DNA of 64,000 bases from Acidimicrobiales bacterium (lineage in GTDB: Bacteria; Actinomycetota; Acidimicrobiia; Acidimicrobiales; Palsa-688), in the NCBI GenBank assembly GCA_035533095.1, contig DATLUM010000094.1:47226-111225 (forward strand), read 5' to 3'. Made by a program: the position numbers and the translations under genes. A model generated the notes under the pieces. It did no database searches. It was not told the origin of the DNA and saw only the letters and a list, made by a program, of their open reading frames with translations. Shown here in pieces: positions 1 to 7,779 of the stretch. Numbering within the stretch: the first letter of the stretch is position 1; the number at the start of each line of letters is the position of its first letter.

Positions 1-183
1 GACGGGCGCGGGAACTACACGTTCGGCGTCACCGAGCAGCTCATCTTCCCGGAGATCGACTACGACAAGGTCGACATTCCCAGGGGCATGGACATCACGA
101 TCGTCACGACCGCTCGTGACAACGCGGAGGGCAAGGCATTGCTCGACGCGTTCGGCTTCCCGTTCCGCCGAGACGGCAACTAG
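1..183 (+). CDS. rplE: Ribosomal protein L5, C-terminal part
   Basis: The 60 residues before the stop are the C-terminal end of large-subunit protein L5, which binds 5S rRNA and 23S rRNA in the central protuberance. The start lies outside the window. Visible family landmarks are [10 protein letters not shown], the [11 protein letters not shown] strand and the end PFRRDGN. It stops 22 bases before rpsN, which gives the L5-S14-S8-L6 order of the spc operon. The reading frame is open from base 1 and no damage is seen. Confidence 0.95.
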   Translation, partial: DGRGNYTFGVTEQLIFPEIDYDKVDIPRGMDITIVTTARDNAEGKALLDAFGFPFRRDGN

Positions 184-205
184 CAGAGAAGGCAAGCAGA
201 CACAT

Positions 206-391
206 ATGGCCAAGAAGGCTCTCATCATCAAGGCGCAGCGCAAGCCGAAGTTCAAGGTCCGCGCGTACACACGCTGCGGGCGTTGCGGACGGCCGCACTC
301 GGTCTTCCGCAAGTTTGGCCTGTGCCGCATCTGCCTTCGCGAGCTGGTACATGCCGGCGAGGTTCCGGGCGTGACCAAGGCGAGCTGGTAG
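206..391 (+). CDS. rpsN: Ribosomal protein S14, zinc-binding type (S14Z)
   Basis: A 61-residue small-subunit protein of the 30S head. It is the short zinc form: two CxxC pairs (CGRC and CRIC) flank the central basic stretch [11 protein letters not shown], and its length matches the family's usual 61 residues. The ATG was chosen because [23 protein letters not shown] is the normal family start and an AGAGAAGG-type Shine-Dalgarno lies upstream; the longer frame before it has no family similarity. It follows rplE and precedes rpsH in the spc operon. Having the zinc form here fits Gram-positive lineages; a zinc-free paralogue could be elsewhere in the genome. Confidence 0.96.
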   Translation: MAKKALIIKAQRKPKFKVRAYTRCGRCGRPHSVFRKFGLCRICLRELVHAGEVPGVTKASW

Positions 392-405
392 GGGGTGGTG
401 GCGCG

Positions 406-810
406 ATGACCATGACTGACCCGATCGCCGACATGCTCACACGCATCCGCAACGCCAACGTGGCGATGCACGACACGGTGCGCATGCCCTCGTCGAAGCT
501 CAAGGAGGCCCTCGCCGCTGTCCTCGTCAAGGAGGGCTACATCGAGGACTTCTCCGTGACCGAGGCGGGGGAGCGGCCAGGCCGCATCCTCGAGATCCAG
601 ATGAAATACACCAAGGACCGTGCCCGGACCATCTCGGGCGTGCGGCGCATCTCCAAGCCTGGGCTTCGGGTCTACACCGCGGCCGACAAGCTGCCGCGCG
701 TCCTGGGCGGCCTGGGGGTGGCAGTCCTTTCGACCAGCCAGGGGCTCATGTCCGACCGCGAGGCGCGCCAGCGCCGCGTCGGCGGCGAGATCCTCTGCTA
801 CGTGTGGTAA
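406..810 (+). CDS. rpsH: Ribosomal protein S8
   Basis: A 134-residue 30S protein that binds 16S rRNA helix 21 in the platform. It begins [17 protein letters not shown], the classic S8 start, and ends with the conserved [22 protein letters not shown] block. The length is typical. The ATG at 406 sits behind the purine-rich GGGGGTGGTGG; an ATG two codons later (412) is also possible. It is 14 bases after rpsN and 16 before rplF. In enteric bacteria S8 is the translational repressor of the spc operon; no equivalent mRNA site could be recognised here. Confidence 0.96.
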   Translation: MTMTDPIADMLTRIRNANVAMHDTVRMPSSKLKEALAAVLVKEGYIEDFSVTEAGERPGRILEIQMKYTKDRARTISGVRRISKPGLRVYTAADKLPRVLGGLGVAVLSTSQGLMSDREARQRRVGGEILCYVW

Positions 811-826
811 GGGCGAGGAGCGAGGA

Positions 827-1366
827 ATGTCACGTATCGGACGTGCACCGATAACCGTCCCTTCGGATGTCGAGATCACCATCGCGGAGCGGAACCTGAC
901 GGTGAAGGGACCCAAGGGCAGCCTCGCCAGGTCGATCCCCGGCGACATCACCGTCCGCCGGGAGGACTCGACGATCCTGGTCGAGCGCCCCAACGACGAG
1001 CGCCAGAACCGCGCCCTTCACGGGCTGACACGCAGCTTGGTCAACAACATGGTCGTCGGGGTCACCGACGGGTTCAACAAGGACCTCGAGATCGTCGGCG
1101 TCGGCTACCGCGCCATCGCGCGCGGAGCGAACCAGATCGAGCTGGCGTTGGGATTCAGCCACCCGGTCGTAGTGGACGCGCCTGACGGCATCACGTTCGA
1201 GGTGCCCCAGCCGACCCGCATCACGGTGCGCGGAATCGACAAGGAGCTCGTCGGGCAGGTGGCCGCGAACATCCGCAAGATCCGCAAACCCGAGCCCTAC
1301 AAGGGCAAGGGTGTCCGTTACGCCGGCGAGCGGGTCATCCGCAAGGCCGGAAAGGCCGCCAAATGA
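827..1366 (+). CDS. rplF: Ribosomal protein L6
   Basis: A 179-residue large-subunit protein at the base of the stalk near the sarcin-ricin loop. It starts [17 protein letters not shown] and contains two alpha/beta repeats. The second holds the signature [18 protein letters not shown], followed by RVIRKAGK. The ATG is preceded by GGCGAGGAGCGAGG, a good Shine-Dalgarno. The last four bases overlap the start of rplR (ATGA), so the two genes are probably translationally coupled. Confidence 0.96.
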   Translation: MSRIGRAPITVPSDVEITIAERNLTVKGPKGSLARSIPGDITVRREDSTILVERPNDERQNRALHGLTRSLVNNMVVGVTDGFNKDLEIVGVGYRAIARGANQIELALGFSHPVVVDAPDGITFEVPQPTRITVRGIDKELVGQVAANIRKIRKPEPYKGKGVRYAGERVIRKAGKAAK

Positions 1367-1734
1367 GCACTTCTACCAACGACAAGCAGACCGCACGGGC
1401 ACGGCGGCACTACCGGGTCCGCAAGAAGGTGGCCGGCACCGCCGAGCGCCCTCGCCTCGCTGTGTTCCGTTCCAACAAGCACATCACCGCCCAGGTCATC
1501 GACGACCGGTCCGGCCGCACGCTCGCGGCTGCGTCGACCGTCGAGAAGGACCTGCGCGGGTCCGCATCCGGCACCGGCAACAAGGCCGCAGCGACCACCG
1601 TCGGCCGCCTCGTCGCCGAGCGTGCGAAGGCCGCGGGAGTCACGGCCGTCGTGTTCGACCGAGGCGGTTTCCTATACCACGGCCGGGTGGCCGCCGTCGC
1701 AGACGCGGCCCGCGAGGCCGGACTGGAGTTCTAG
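1363..1734 (+). CDS. rplR: Ribosomal protein L18
   Basis: A 123-residue 5S rRNA-binding protein of the central protuberance. The N terminus is basic ([13 protein letters not shown]). It is followed by the family core [18 protein letters not shown] and the C-terminal block [20 protein letters not shown]. Length is normal. The start overlaps the rplF stop by four bases and the stop is seven bases before rpsE. Confidence 0.96.
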   Translation: MSTSTNDKQTARARRHYRVRKKVAGTAERPRLAVFRSNKHITAQVIDDRSGRTLAAASTVEKDLRGSASGTGNKAAATTVGRLVAERAKAAGVTAVVFDRGGFLYHGRVAAVADAAREAGLEF

Positions 1735-1741
1735 ATCAGAT

Positions 1742-2293
1742 ATGCCCGCTGACCAGCAGTACGAAGACCGCACGATCAAAGTGAACCGGGTGGCGAAGGT
1801 CGTCAAAGGCGGCCGTCGTTTCTCGTTCGCCGCGCTCATGGTCATCGGTGACGGCAACGGCACCGTCGGCCTCGGCTACGGCAAGGCCAAGGAGGCCGGC
1901 CTCGCGGTGCAGAAAGGCATCGAGGAGGCCAAGAAGAACCTCTTCACCGTCCCCCTCGCAGGCGGCACCATCACGCATCCCGTGCTCGGAGCGGCCGGCG
2001 CGGGGCGGGTGCTGTTGAAGCCCGCCGCTCCCGGCACCGGGGTCATCGCCGGCGGAGCGGCCCGGGCGATCCTCGAGATGGCGGGGATCCACGACATCCT
2101 GGCGAAATCGTTGGGTTCGTCGAACAGCATCAACGTCGCACAGGCCACCGTCGCAGGTCTGCGCGCCCTCAAGCGCCCCGACGAGGTCGCGAAGCTGCGC
2201 GGCAAGTCCCCCGAGGAGATCACGCCGGCTGGGTTGTGGCGTGCCTACAAAGAGACCCAGCGCGGCCCTCACGTCCCTGACGAGGTGGCGTGA
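1742..2293 (+). CDS. rpsE: Ribosomal protein S5
   Basis: A 183-residue 30S protein involved in decoding accuracy and mRNA helicase activity. The N-terminal double-stranded RNA-binding domain shows [19 protein letters not shown] and GLGYGKAKE. The C-terminal domain shows [20 protein letters not shown] and [13 protein letters not shown]. The ATG at 1742 begins [20 protein letters not shown], as expected for S5; the upstream frame is unrelated. The TGA overlaps the ATG of rpmD by one base. Confidence 0.96.
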   Translation: MPADQQYEDRTIKVNRVAKVVKGGRRFSFAALMVIGDGNGTVGLGYGKAKEAGLAVQKGIEEAKKNLFTVPLAGGTITHPVLGAAGAGRVLLKPAAPGTGVIAGGAARAILEMAGIHDILAKSLGSSNSINVAQATVAGLRALKRPDEVAKLRGKSPEEITPAGLWRAYKETQRGPHVPDEVA

Positions 2294-2547
2294 TGGCACC
2301 CGCTTCGAAGACGGCCACTAGCGGTGCCACCGCCGCGGGCCTGACTGTCACGCAGGTGAAGTCGTCGATCGGCAGCAAGCCGAAGCACCGCGGCACCCTC
2401 CGGGCGCTCGGCCTTCACGGGATCGGCACCACCAACACGCTCCCGGACCGGCCGGAGATCCGTGGCATGATCGCCCGGGTCCCGCACCTGATCAGCGTCG
2501 AGGAGACGGCCGCCGGCGGGGATTCGGGCGGGAAGGAGAAGCAATGA
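2293..2547 (+). CDS. rpmD: Ribosomal protein L30
   Basis: An 84-residue L30. The conserved core LTVTQVKSSIGSKPKHRGTL to GMIARVPHLISVE matches the family. It is longer than the usual 58-60 residues because it carries about 15 extra residues at the N terminus (APASKTATSGATAAG) and a Gly/Lys-rich tail of about 14 residues. A GTG one codon upstream (2290) would add one residue. It overlaps rpsE by one base and rplO by four, so it is translated as part of the coupled spc operon. Confidence 0.93.
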   Translation: MAPASKTATSGATAAGLTVTQVKSSIGSKPKHRGTLRALGLHGIGTTNTLPDRPEIRGMIARVPHLISVEETAAGGDSGGKEKQ

Positions 2548-3032
2548 AGGTTCACGACCTCGCACCCGCACCAGGGTCCACCCGCCGGCGCCGGCGGGTC
2601 GGCCGCGGCATCGCCGGCAAAGGCGGCAAGACCGCCGGCCGCGGCACCAAGGGCCAGGGCGCCCGCGACACCGTCAAGCCTGGTTTCGAAGGCGGTCAGC
2701 TCCCCCTCACCCAGCGGATCCCCAAGCTGAAGGGCTTCAAGAACCCCTTCCGCGTGGAGTACAACGTGATCAACCTCGATACGCTCGAAGGCTTCCAGGG
2801 CGACACGGTGAGCCCCGAGACGTTGCGCGCCGCCGGGCTGGTGCACAAGCACGGGCTGGTCAAGGTTCTCGGCCGCGGCGAGCTGACCCGGAAGCTGACG
2901 GTGTCGGCGCACGCCTTCTCCAAGAGCGCCGTGTCGGCGATCGAGTCGGCGGGCGGGACGACGTCGGTGCTCCCGCCGCCCTTCGGCCACGGGCGCCCGC
3001 CTGCCAAGGGGAACGCTCTCACCAACCGGTAG
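2544..3032 (+). CDS. rplO: Ribosomal protein L15
   Basis: A 162-residue large-subunit protein that binds 23S rRNA early in assembly. The N terminus is MKVHDLAPAPGSTRRRRRVG, followed by the glycine-rich RGIAGKGGKTAGRGTKGQGAR loop typical of L15 and the FEGGQLPLTQRIPKLKGF signature. The C-terminal part contains the usual VSAHAFSKSA helix. It is slightly longer than most L15 through a Pro/Gly-rich tail. It overlaps rpmD by four bases. After it comes 113 bases without a gene before secY. Confidence 0.95.
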   Translation: MKVHDLAPAPGSTRRRRRVGRGIAGKGGKTAGRGTKGQGARDTVKPGFEGGQLPLTQRIPKLKGFKNPFRVEYNVINLDTLEGFQGDTVSPETLRAAGLVHKHGLVKVLGRGELTRKLTVSAHAFSKSAVSAIESAGGTTSVLPPPFGHGRPPAKGNALTNR

Positions 3033-3145
3033 TCCGGCTGGTCCGGTAACCGTCAATTATTCGTGGCTACGACTGTGCCCAAGGACGGGCGGGATATAGC
3101 CTGCCCTGACGTGATCGGCCAGTGGACCGGCAGGAGACAGGACTG

Positions 3146-4468
3146 ATGCGCAGCACCTTCACGAACTTGGCGAACATGTTCAGGGTGCCGGACCTGCGCA
3201 ACAAGGTCCTGTTCACCTTGATGATCATCGTGGTCTACCGGCTCGGGGCGAACATCCCCTGCCCCGGCATCGACTTCAACCAGGTCCAGTCGCTCGTCGC
3301 GTCCTCCCAGCACGCCGGCGTCGTCAGCTTCCTGAATCTCTTCTCGGGCGGCGCCTTGACCCGCTTCGCCGTGTTCGGCCTCGGGATCATGCCCTACATC
3401 ACCAGCTCGATCATCATCCAGCTGCTGATCGTGGTGATCCCGAAGTTCGAGCAGTGGCGCGACGAGGGCGCGGTCGGTCAGAAGAAGCTGACCCAGGTCA
3501 CCCGCTACCTCACCATCGCCCTCGCGGTGATGCAGTCGACCGGCCTCGCGTACGTCTTCCACAATGGCGGCGGCGGACTCCTCGGAGGTGGCCTCGGCCT
3601 CAACATCGACCTGATCCCGAAGTTCACCATCCCGCGGGTGCTCCTGATAGTCCTGACCATGACCGCAGGCACGGTCGTGGTCATGTGGCTCGGCGAGCTC
3701 ATCACCCAGCGTGGCGTGGGTCAGGGGATGTCGGTGCTGATCTTCGTCAACGTCGTGGCGACCATGCCCGCCGGCGGCGCGTCCGTGAAGGTCGAGGCGG
3801 GCGTAGCCAAGTTCATCGCCATCCTGGCGATCTCCATAGCTCTGCTCGTGGCGATCGTCTTCATCGAGCAGGGTCAGCGGCGCATACCGGTGACCTTCGC
3901 GAAACGGGTGGTCGGCCGACGCATGTACGGCGGGCAGAGCACCTACATACCGATGAAGGTGAACACGGGCGGTGTCGTGCCGATCATCTTCGCGAGCTCG
4001 GTTCTCTACTTCCCGATCCTGATCTCCAACGTGCTGCCCAGCCACGGGTTCTGGAAGTCAGCGCAGACCTGGATCAGCGTCCACCTCGCCCAGCCGAACG
4101 ACCTCTGGTACATCGGCCTGTACGGCCTGATGATCATGGGCTTCGCCTACTTCTACGCGGCGATCACCTTCGACCCGCACCAGCAGGCGGACGTGATTCG
4201 CAAGCAGGGCGGGTACATCCCGGGGATCCGGCCCGGGCCGCCGACCGAGCGGCACTTGCAGAACATCCTCAACCGGATCACCCTTCCCGGTGCGCTGTGG
4301 CTCGCCGCCATCGCACTGCTTCCATCCATCATGCTGGCGATCTGGAACATCCAGAACTACCCCTTCGCCGGCACGACGCTGCTCATCGCGGTCGGCGTCG
4401 CCCTCGAGACCATGAAGCAGGTCGACAGCCAGTTGATGCTGCGCAACTACGAGGGCTTCCTGAAGTAG
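3146..4468 (+). CDS. secY: Protein translocase subunit SecY
   Basis: A 440-residue inner-membrane channel of the Sec translocon. About ten hydrophobic segments are visible. Family motifs include the plug/TM2 region GGALTRFAVFGLGIMPYITS, the cytoplasmic loop around EGAVGQKKLTQVTRYLT, GQGMSVLIFVN, and the C5 loop IPGIRPGPPTERHL. The ATG at 3146 is favoured because AGGAGACAGGA is an excellent ribosome site and MRSTFTNLANMFRVPDLRNK is the normal start. The 113-base gap before it contains a TATAGC (3095-3100) that could be a -10, but no convincing -35 was found. adk follows after 28 bases. Confidence 0.97.
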   Translation: MRSTFTNLANMFRVPDLRNKVLFTLMIIVVYRLGANIPCPGIDFNQVQSLVASSQHAGVVSFLNLFSGGALTRFAVFGLGIMPYITSSIIIQLLIVVIPKFEQWRDEGAVGQKKLTQVTRYLTIALAVMQSTGLAYVFHNGGGGLLGGGLGLNIDLIPKFTIPRVLLIVLTMTAGTVVVMWLGELITQRGVGQGMSVLIFVNVVATMPAGGASVKVEAGVAKFIAILAISIALLVAIVFIEQGQRRIPVTFAKRVVGRRMYGGQSTYIPMKVNTGGVVPIIFASSVLYFPILISNVLPSHGFWKSAQTWISVHLAQPNDLWYIGLYGLMIMGFAYFYAAITFDPHQQADVIRKQGGYIPGIRPGPPTERHLQNILNRITLPGALWLAAIALLPSIMLAIWNIQNYPFAGTTLLIAVGVALETMKQVDSQLMLRNYEGFLK

Positions 4469-4496
4469 TGCCCGCATCTCCGCGGAGGGCGGGAAA

Positions 4497-5177
4497 GTGA
4501 GCGTGGGAGCCCGCCTGGTCGTCCTTGGCAAGCAAGGGGCCGGGAAGGGCACACAGGCGGTGCGCTTGTCGCGGCACTACGTCGTCCCGCACGTGTCGAC
4601 CGGCGACACTTTCCGCGCCGCGGTGCGGTCCGGCTCCGAGTTCGGCGCGAAAGCCCGGCGCTATCTCGACTCGGGCGAACTGGTTCCCGACGAGATCGTC
4701 ATCGGCATGGTCCGCGAACGACTCACCCGTGGCGACACCACGCACCGCGGCTTCGTTCTCGACGGGTTCCCGCGGACCGTTCACCAGGCCGAGGCGCTCG
4801 CGGAGATGCTTCAACCCAAGGGGCTGGACCTTGTCATCGACCTCGAAGTGCACACCGACCAGGTCCTCTCCAGGCTCGCAAGCCGGAGGGTGTGCTCGGA
4901 CTGTGGCGCCAACTACAGCGTCGGGGAGAATCCACCCCGGATCCCGGGGATGTGCGACGTGTGCGGAGGCGAGGTGGTCCAGCGCGACGACGACACCGAG
5001 GCGGCCATCCGCCGGCGGCTCGAGCTGTACGAGCGCGAGACGGCACCCCTGATCGACTGGTACTCGAAGCGGGGTCTCCTCGCGATCGTCGACGGGACTG
5101 GCAACCCCGACCAGGTGACCGCCCGGGTGGTTGCGATGATCGACAAGCGGAAGCCGCCCGCCGGCGCAGCCGGCTGA
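4497..5177 (+). CDS. adk: Adenylate kinase
   Basis: A 226-residue soluble kinase that interconverts ATP + AMP and 2 ADP. The P-loop GKQGAGKGT is at residues 11-19, followed by the AMP site STGDTFRAA and the DGFPRT motif. The LID domain is the long form with a structural zinc site: cysteines 133, 136, 153 and 156 (CSDC and CDVC). That four-cysteine LID is usual in Gram-positive enzymes. The GTG start follows the purine-rich GCGGGAAA. The secY-adk-map order is the standard actinobacterial arrangement. Confidence 0.97.
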   Translation: MSVGARLVVLGKQGAGKGTQAVRLSRHYVVPHVSTGDTFRAAVRSGSEFGAKARRYLDSGELVPDEIVIGMVRERLTRGDTTHRGFVLDGFPRTVHQAEALAEMLQPKGLDLVIDLEVHTDQVLSRLASRRVCSDCGANYSVGENPPRIPGMCDVCGGEVVQRDDDTEAAIRRRLELYERETAPLIDWYSKRGLLAIVDGTGNPDQVTARVVAMIDKRKPPAGAAG

Positions 5178-5196
5178 CTGGCGGCGGTCGGATCCG

Positions 5197-5937
5197 ATGC
5201 GCCGGAGCAGTGAGGAGATCGCCAAGATGCGCCGGGCCGGCGGGGTGGTCGCCGAGATGCACGAGGCGACGCGCGCCGCGATCAAGCCCGGTGTGACGAC
5301 CGGCGAGCTCGACCGCATAGCCCGGGACGTCCTCGAGCGGCGCGGCGCCCGGTCGAACTTTCTGAACTACCACGGTTTCCCCGCGGTGATCTGTACGTCT
5401 CCCAACGACATGATCGTCCACGGCATCCCCGGCTCCCACCGCCTCGAAGAGGGCGACATCATCTCGATCGACTGCGGAGCGATCATCGAGGGCTACCACG
5501 GCGACGCCGCCTACACCGCTGGGGTAGGCAGGATCAGCCTGCAGGCCGAGCGCCTGCTGAAGGTCACAGAGGAGAGCCTGTGGGCGGGGATCTCCCAGAT
5601 GAAAGACGGCAACCGTCTCCACGAGATCGGCTGCGCCGTCCAGGCCGTCGCCGAGAAGGGCGGTTTCTCGGTGGTGCGCGAGTACGTGGGCCATGCCATC
5701 GGGACCGCCATGCACGAGGAGCCGCAGGTACCCAACTACTGGCCCGGGCGGCCGGGACCGGTGATGCGGTCGGGAATGGTCTTCGCCGTCGAGCCGATGG
5801 TCAACGCGGGCGGACCGGAGACGAAGCTGCTCGACGATGGTTGGAGCGTGGTGACTGCAGATGGGAGCCTCTCGGCGCATTTCGAGCACACGATCGCGAT
5901 CACCGAGGACGGCCCCGAGGTGCTGACGCTGGAGTGA
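5197..5937 (+). CDS. map: Methionine aminopeptidase, type I
   Basis: A 246-residue cytosolic metalloprotease that removes the initiator methionine from nascent proteins. All five metal ligands of the pita-bread fold are present: the two aspartates in [18 protein letters not shown], the histidine in [14 protein letters not shown], and the glutamates in FAVEPMVN and [12 protein letters not shown]. It starts [15 protein letters not shown], with no N-terminal extension or SH3-binding segment, so it is the short Ia-like form. It is 19 bases after adk. infA, which normally follows in actinobacteria, is not in the 127 bases before rpmJ. Confidence 0.96.
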   Translation: MRRSSEEIAKMRRAGGVVAEMHEATRAAIKPGVTTGELDRIARDVLERRGARSNFLNYHGFPAVICTSPNDMIVHGIPGSHRLEEGDIISIDCGAIIEGYHGDAAYTAGVGRISLQAERLLKVTEESLWAGISQMKDGNRLHEIGCAVQAVAEKGGFSVVREYVGHAIGTAMHEEPQVPNYWPGRPGPVMRSGMVFAVEPMVNAGGPETKLLDDGWSVVTADGSLSAHFEHTIAITEDGPEVLTLE

Positions 5938-5945
5938 GGCGCCGG

Positions 5946-5975
5946 TGGACGCTATCGGGCCGCGCGTAGTAGCAT
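5946..5975 (+). promoter_or_regulatory. Possible promoter of the rpmJ-rpsM operon
   Basis: TGGACG (5946-5951) and TAGCAT (5970-5975) are separated by 18 bases. Each matches the sigma-70-type consensus at four of six positions. They lie in the 127-base gap between map and rpmJ, about 90 bases before rpmJ. This is a by-eye match only. Confidence 0.3.
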
Positions 5976-6064
5976 GGTCGGCCGGCCCCCGAGCGCTTTA
6001 CCGCGGCTCCTGGCAGGGCCGGTCGAGGTCTCCGGTCCCACCAGACCACAAGGAAAGCGTCGTC

Positions 6065-6178
6065 GTGAAAGTTCGCCCCAGTGTCAAACCGATCTGCGAG
6101 CACTGCAAGGTCATCCGCCGTCACGGCCGGGTGATGGTCATATGCACCAACCCGCGCCACAAGCAGCGCCAGGGCTGA
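6065..6178 (+). CDS. rpmJ: Ribosomal protein L36
   Basis: A 37-residue zinc-binding large-subunit protein, of the usual length. The GTG at 6065 gives [19 protein letters not shown], the universal L36 start. The zinc ligands are C11, C14, C27 and H32. It is the zinc-type (ribbon) form. The frame continues upstream but that part has no similarity to L36. It is 17 bases before rpsM. Confidence 0.95.
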   Translation: MKVRPSVKPICEHCKVIRRHGRVMVICTNPRHKQRQG

Positions 6179-6195
6179 GAGGGGAGTAGCAGCTA

Positions 6196-6576
6196 GTGGC
6201 ACGCATCGCCGGTGTTGACATCCCACGGGAAAAGAAGCTCGGTACCTCGCTCACCTACATCTACGGGGTCGGCTCCACGGCCGCCTCGAAGGTCTGCGAG
6301 GCGACTGGCATCGACTCCGAGACCCGCGTGAGGGACCTCACAGACGAAGAGGTCGCCCGACTGCGGAACTGGATCGACGCCAACCTGAAGGTCGAAGGTG
6401 ATCTGCGCCGGGACGTCTCTCAGGACATCAAGCGCAAGATGGAGATCGGTTCCTATCAGGGGATCCGGCACCGCCGTGGCCTGCCGGTGCACGGCCAGCG
6501 CACTCACACCAACGCCCGCACCCGCAAGGGTCCCAAGAAGACCGTCGCCGGCAAGAAAAAGGTCCGCAAGCACTAA
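6196..6576 (+). CDS. rpsM: Ribosomal protein S13
   Basis: A 126-residue 30S head protein that contacts the P-site tRNA and the 50S bridge B1. The GTG start gives [20 protein letters not shown]. The helix-two-turns-helix region and the basic C-terminal tail ([20 protein letters not shown], then [12 protein letters not shown]) are intact. The GGGGAG ten or so bases upstream serves as ribosome site. It is followed by the inverted repeat at 6587-6682 and not directly by rpsK. Confidence 0.96.
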   Translation: MARIAGVDIPREKKLGTSLTYIYGVGSTAASKVCEATGIDSETRVRDLTDEEVARLRNWIDANLKVEGDLRRDVSQDIKRKMEIGSYQGIRHRRGLPVHGQRTHTNARTRKGPKKTVAGKKKVRKH

Positions 6577-6586
6577 CACCGATCCC

Positions 6587-6682
6587 AAGGTGCCCGCGGC
6601 CATGTTCGGTCGTCGGCACCCGACTACGAGGCAGAATTCACACGAATATGAACAACGAATCGAACATGGCCGCGGGCACCTT
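6587..6682. repeat. Perfect 22-bp inverted repeat between rpsM and rpsK
   Basis: Bases 6587-6608 (beginning AAGGTGCCCGCGG) are the exact reverse complement of 6661-6682 (ending CCGCGGGCACCTT). The 52-base loop between them has an AT-richer second half (about 6631-6660). The pairing breaks at the outer edge on both sides; a G-T wobble and one more pair could extend it inward. The transcript would form a very stable hairpin in the middle of a ribosomal operon. It lacks a following U run, so it does not look like an ordinary terminator. A processing site, an attenuator or the remnant of a small mobile repeat are all possible. Confidence 0.9.
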
Positions 6683-6695
6683 CGGCGGTCGATGA
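6648..6695 (+). CDS. Possible 15-codon leader ORF before rpsK
   Basis: An ATG at 6648 opens a short frame, [15 protein letters not shown], whose TGA (6693-6695) overlaps the first ATG of the ATGATG that starts rpsK. Its second half runs through the right arm of the inverted repeat, so ribosomes on it would melt the hairpin. The nearest GAGG (6628-6631) is about 16 bases upstream, too far for a normal Shine-Dalgarno. Translation is therefore uncertain. Confidence 0.25.
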   Translation: MNNESNMAAGTFGGR

Positions 6696-7093
6696 TGGCA
6701 AAGCCCAAGCCCGGCGGTCGCCGGCCCCGTCGTCGCGAGCGCAAGAACGTCACTTACGGCGTCGCTCACATCAAGAGTTCCTTCAACAACACCATCGTCT
6801 CGATCAGCGACCCCGAGGGCAACGTCCTCGCTTGGGCGTCCGCCGGCAACGTCGGCTACAAGGGCTCGCGCAAGTCCACCCCCTTCGCCGCCCAACTCGC
6901 CGCGGAGGCATGCGCCCGGCGCGCGATGGAGCACGGCGTCCGCAAGGTCGAGGTCCTCGTGAAGGGCCCGGGCTCGGGCCGCGAGACCGCAATCCGTTCG
7001 CTGATGAACACCGGCATCGAGGTCGCCGGGATCAAGGACATCACCCCCATACCCCACAACGGTTGCCGCCCCAAGAAGCGGCGCCGGGTCTAG
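6695..7093 (+). CDS. rpsK: Ribosomal protein S11
   Basis: A 132-residue platform protein of the 30S subunit. It begins [20 protein letters not shown], then the family core [36 protein letters not shown] and the C-terminal signature [18 protein letters not shown]. Two adjacent ATGs (6692 and 6695) precede this; 6695 gives the usual family start. No strong Shine-Dalgarno is visible, and the region just upstream is the right arm of the 22-bp inverted repeat, so initiation may depend on local RNA structure or on the short ORF before it. Confidence 0.95.
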   Translation: MAKPKPGGRRPRRRERKNVTYGVAHIKSSFNNTIVSISDPEGNVLAWASAGNVGYKGSRKSTPFAAQLAAEACARRAMEHGVRKVEVLVKGPGSGRETAIRSLMNTGIEVAGIKDITPIPHNGCRPKKRRRV

Positions 7094-7120
7094 GCAGCAA
7101 GCAGGAGCACTAAGCAAGTC

Positions 7121-7747
7121 ATGGCGCGATACACAGGCCCGGTATGCCGGCTATGCCGGCGGGAGAAGATGAAGCTCTTTCTCAAGGGCCCCAAGTGCGA
7201 CTCGATGAAGTGCCCCATCGAGCGCCGGCCCTACCCCCCCGGCGAGCACGGCCGCGACCGCATGCGCCAGGGGTCCGAGTACCTCACCCAGCTGCGGGAG
7301 AAGCAGAAGGCCCGCCGCATCTACGGGGTACTCGAGAAGCAGTTCCACAACCTCTACCAGGAGGCGAACCGCCAGCAGGGGATCACGGGTGAGAACCTGC
7401 TGCGGATGCTCGAGATGCGCCTCGACAACGTCGCGTACCGGGCCGGGTGGGGTGCGAGCCGGGCTCAGGCCCGCCAGTTCGTTCGCCACGGCCACGTCCT
7501 CGTCAACGGCAAGCGGGTCACCATTCCCAGCTACCGCCTCCGCAAGGGTGACGTCGTCTCCCTCAAGGACAAGGCGCGCTCCATGATCATCGTGCGCCAC
7601 AACCTCGACACCATCGACCGGACCGTACCGCCCTGGCTGGAGTCCGGCTCCGAGGGCTTCGAGGTAACCGTCCGAGACCATCCGCTGCGCGAGCACATCG
7701 ACGTGCCCGTGCGCGAGTCTCTCATCGTCGAGCTCTACTCCAAGTAG
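7121..7747 (+). CDS. rpsD: Ribosomal protein S4
   Basis: A 208-residue primary 16S rRNA-binding protein that nucleates 30S assembly. The N-terminal domain has a four-cysteine zinc site (C9, C12, C26, C31), the C+ form. The S4 RNA-binding domain follows (LDNVAYRAGWGASRAQARQF, then VRHGHVLVNGKRV). The ATG is preceded by AGCAGGAGCAC. In many bacteria S4 represses its own operon at the translational level; the inverted repeat before rpsK is a possible but unproven target. Confidence 0.97.
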   Translation: MARYTGPVCRLCRREKMKLFLKGPKCDSMKCPIERRPYPPGEHGRDRMRQGSEYLTQLREKQKARRIYGVLEKQFHNLYQEANRQQGITGENLLRMLEMRLDNVAYRAGWGASRAQARQFVRHGHVLVNGKRVTIPSYRLRKGDVVSLKDKARSMIIVRHNLDTIDRTVPPWLESGSEGFEVTVRDHPLREHIDVPVRESLIVELYSK

Positions 7748-7779
7748 GCCATCCCCCCAACCACCAGGTACAGGTCCAA

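Noticed and set aside
3033..3145. Promoter before secY
   Set aside because: TATAGC at 3095-3100 resembles a -10 but no matching -35 lies 16-18 bases upstream, so it is not listed as a feature.
3053..4045. 330-codon minus-strand frame opposite secY
   Set aside because: Shadow of secY; Asp/His/Arg-rich low-complexity translation.
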